A stretch of 64,000 nt of DNA from JBJGXI01 sp045635475 (GTDB taxonomy: Bacteria; Bacillota; Bacilli; Bacillales; Amphibacillaceae). Below the pieces are notes generated by a model that saw only the letters and a list, made by a program, of their open reading frames with translations, was not told where the DNA came from and made no database searches. Below, one piece after another: positions 62,076 through 64,000 of this stretch (positions are counted from its first letter, which is position 1; each line of letters starts with the position of its first letter). The DNA is taken from NCBI RefSeq assembly GCF_045635475.1, contig NZ_JBJGXI010000001.1:1-64000 (forward strand). Reading direction: 5' to 3'. The translations under genes were made by a program, and so were the position numbers.

Positions 62076-63491
62076 ATGGAAGATAAACGACCGAATATAT
62101 TATGGATTTGTACGGATCAACAAAGGTTTGACACAATTCATTCTTTAAATAACCCCTCTATTAATACACCTAATATCGACTCTCTGGTGGAAGAAGGAGT
62201 TGCTTTCAATAGAGCGTATTCACAGTGTACGGTGTGCTCACCGAGTAGAGCCAGTTTTTTAACGGGACGTTACCCAAGAACAACTCGGGTTACAAAAAAT
62301 GGTGCTCCTTATTTTCCAGAGGATGAAGTATTAATCACTAAACTGTTAGCAGATACAGGTTACGATTGTGGATTAATTGGGAAGCTACATTTGTCCGGTA
62401 TAAGTGGACGAATCGAGCCACGAAATGATGATGGTTATCGTCTGTTTAAATGGAGCCCTGCACAGCGGGATGCTTGGCCTATAGGTCATGATTATCAAGT
62501 ATGGCTGAAAGAACAAGGGGTGGACTGGAATACCCAAAATAAAGGTAGAGATGGTGGATTAGAAGCAAAATACCATCAAACAACTTGGTGTACAGAGGAA
62601 TCGGAAAAGTTCATAAGACATAATAGTCAAGAGCCTTGGCTATTAAGTGTAAACGTCTATGATCCGCATGAACCCTTCGATCCGCCACAGGAATACAAGG
62701 AACGTTATCGTGCGGAAGACATGCCATTACCCAAATGGATGGAGGGAGAACTGGATAATAAACCAAAAATACAACAAGAAGATTATGCCCATGGAGGGCA
62801 AGGTGGCGTAGGTCCAATTTGCTCAGATATGACTGATTTGGAAAAGAAACAGTATGTAGCTGATTATTATGCCATGATTGAGTTAATTGATGATAATGTT
62901 GGGAAACTATTGAATGTGCTTGAAGAGACAGGTCAAAGAGAAAATACTGTCATTTTGTTTATGAGTGATCATGGTGAAATGTTGGGTGATCATGGTCTAA
63001 TTTTAAAAGGAGCGCATTTTTATGAAGGACTTGTCCACGTACCTTTGATCTTTTCTTGGCCCGGACATTTCAAACGAAATCTTCAAAGCAACGCACTTGT
63101 CGAATTGGTTGATATTGCACCAACCTTACTGGATTTAGTTGGAGAAGAAATTCCATATTATATGCAAGGAAAGAGCTTGTTACCTATTTTAAATGGCCAA
63201 TCTAATCCTGATGTCCATAAAGACCATGTTTATTGTGAATATTATTACGCTCTTAAGGGTTCACATGATAACATTTACGCCACGATGTATTATGATGGCC
63301 GATACAAATTAGTTGTCTATCATGGTGAAGAGCTCGGAGAATTTTATGATCATGAAACAGATCCAGATGAATATATCAACTTGTGGGACCGGAAAGATTT
63401 AATGGAGAAAAAATTAGAACTCATGAAAAGAAACTTTGATTCTAGTATTCTTACTGTTGATCCTAAACCTCCATTGATCATGAGAGCTTAA
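62076..63491 (+). CDS. Type I (Cys-type) sulfatase
   Basis: This 471-aa sulfatase has Cys 54 in CTVCSPSRASFLTGRYP as formylglycine precursor, metal residues in LWICTDQQRFD near 9-19 and MSDHGEMLGDHGL near 298, and no signal peptide. It is distinct from the sulfatase at 50773. ATG 62076 has GCGGAGGTG upstream. With the importer upstream, it probably desulfates an imported sugar. Confidence 0.88.
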   Translation: MEDKRPNILWICTDQQRFDTIHSLNNPSINTPNIDSLVEEGVAFNRAYSQCTVCSPSRASFLTGRYPRTTRVTKNGAPYFPEDEVLITKLLADTGYDCGLIGKLHLSGISGRIEPRNDDGYRLFKWSPAQRDAWPIGHDYQVWLKEQGVDWNTQNKGRDGGLEAKYHQTTWCTEESEKFIRHNSQEPWLLSVNVYDPHEPFDPPQEYKERYRAEDMPLPKWMEGELDNKPKIQQEDYAHGGQGGVGPICSDMTDLEKKQYVADYYAMIELIDDNVGKLLNVLEETGQRENTVILFMSDHGEMLGDHGLILKGAHFYEGLVHVPLIFSWPGHFKRNLQSNALVELVDIAPTLLDLVGEEIPYYMQGKSLLPILNGQSNPDVHKDHVYCEYYYALKGSHDNIYATMYYDGRYKLVVYHGEELGEFYDHETDPDEYINLWDRKDLMEKKLELMKRNFDSSILTVDPKPPLIMRA

Positions 63492-63721
63492 TGTATGTAT
63501 CCTGAGGGAGTGTGGTGCTTCAACCTAACTCCCTTACAAGAAACACTATAGGTCTGCAATGGATGAAATATGAAGGTGCTTATGAGAAGAGCATTTTGTC
63601 ATCTAGTTTGTCTAGAAGTCCTTCTATTATTAATTATCCAACAGAATTGATAGTCGTACGATTGGTGGCATTGCTGTATATTCTTTAGTTTTTGTAAAAT
63701 TATTTTATGGAGGGTTTTGTA

Positions 63722-64000
63722 TTGAAAGCATTATTGAAACTTGATAAAGGACTTAAAAATGTTAGCTTAAGGGAAGTGCCTGAACCTGATGTGAAAGGTG
63801 ATGAAATAAAGATTAAAGTACATGCAGCTGGAATTTGTGGGACAGACTTGCATATTATTAAAGATGAATATCCAGCTAACTATCCTGTAATCATGGGTCA
63901 CGAATTTTCTGGAATAGTTGAAGAGGTAGGCAGCAATGTAAAAAAATTCAATGAAAATGATCGTGTTGTATCTTTAACAGCTGTTGTTACTTGTGGAAAT
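63722..64000 (+). CDS. Zinc-dependent alcohol dehydrogenase (MDR), 5' part only
   Basis: The first 93 residues are visible. They have the zinc/catalytic pattern AAGICGTDLH near 35-44 and MGHEFSGIVEEVG near 58-70, typical of sorbitol, threonine or galactitol dehydrogenases. TTG 63722 has GGAGGG upstream. The gene runs off the window end, so the substrate class cannot be narrowed. A weak hairpin (AGGGAGT/ACTCCCT) lies at 63504-63534 after the sulfatase. Confidence 0.85.
   Translation, partial: MKALLKLDKGLKNVSLREVPEPDVKGDEIKIKVHAAGICGTDLHIIKDEYPANYPVIMGHEFSGIVEEVGSNVKKFNENDRVVSLTAVVTCGN

Overview
The window looks like a low-GC Firmicute chromosome segment, most likely from a Bacillaceae of the Oceanobacillus/Gracilibacillus/Virgibacillus kind. 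The reasons are strong AGGAGG-type ribosome binding sites, frequent TTG/GTG starts, a CcpA (cre) box, YesM/YesN two-component pairs, PucR and LCP proteins, and an LPNTA sortase motif. The genus is inferred from general character, not from a marker gene. The segment is mostly accessory DNA: defence genes, decayed genes, small palindromic repeats, and two catabolic islands.

Positions 1-17,100 are a defence/mobile-type island. It holds two tiny acidic genes (minus strand), a GIY-YIG nuclease-like protein, a large membrane protein joining a YcjF/DUF697-like helical region, an Ig-like domain and a beta-propeller, a nucleotidyltransferase-alpha/beta-hydrolase fusion (minus strand), a Gabija-type pair (OLD-family ATPase/TOPRIM nuclease plus UvrD-like helicase), and a Schlafen-AlbA/HATPase protein. 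These are followed by an exact-period 76-bp tandem array, a DnaD-like phage replication protein (minus strand), a 115-bp near-perfect hairpin, and a cassette of a membrane sensor-like protein with two homologous tiny basic proteins.

Positions 17,300-26,800 are a graveyard. They hold an intact LCP protein, a decayed glmU 3' piece, a 51-aa gene, an IS200/IS605 element (tnpA, tnpB, probable omega RNA), a glmM cut off at its 3' end, an LPNTA-anchored surface protein, more decayed genes, a 5'-truncated Asp/Glu racemase, and a group II intron 5' fragment. An ~80-bp palindromic element lies exactly at several of the break points.

Positions 27,000-35,730 are a cyanuric acid catabolic operon. It comprises a biuret hydrolase-like isochorismatase-fold enzyme, a NitT/TauT-type ABC transporter (binding protein, ATPase, permease), a cyanuric acid amidohydrolase-family enzyme, a cupin, a PucR regulator and an AtzF-type allophanate hydrolase. 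Together these would convert cyanuric acid through biuret and allophanate to ammonia and CO2. The end of atzF is overwritten by a REP element.

Positions 35,900-39,480 hold a comM remnant, a REP-associated tyrosine transposase broken by one in-frame stop, a HicAB pair, and a TumE-like toxin with an HTH partner.

Positions 39,600-64,000 are a sulfated-glycan-like utilisation region in two halves. The first has a DUF3604/PHP hydrolase, three Gfo/Idh/MocA-type proteins, a sugar ABC importer, YesM/YesN regulators and a sulfatase. The second has a divergent YesM/YesN pair, a cre box, a 28-aa coupled leader ORF, a second sugar importer with two binding proteins (one with an EF-hand loop), a second sulfatase and the start of a zinc alcohol dehydrogenase. 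No sulfatase-maturing enzyme is in the window.
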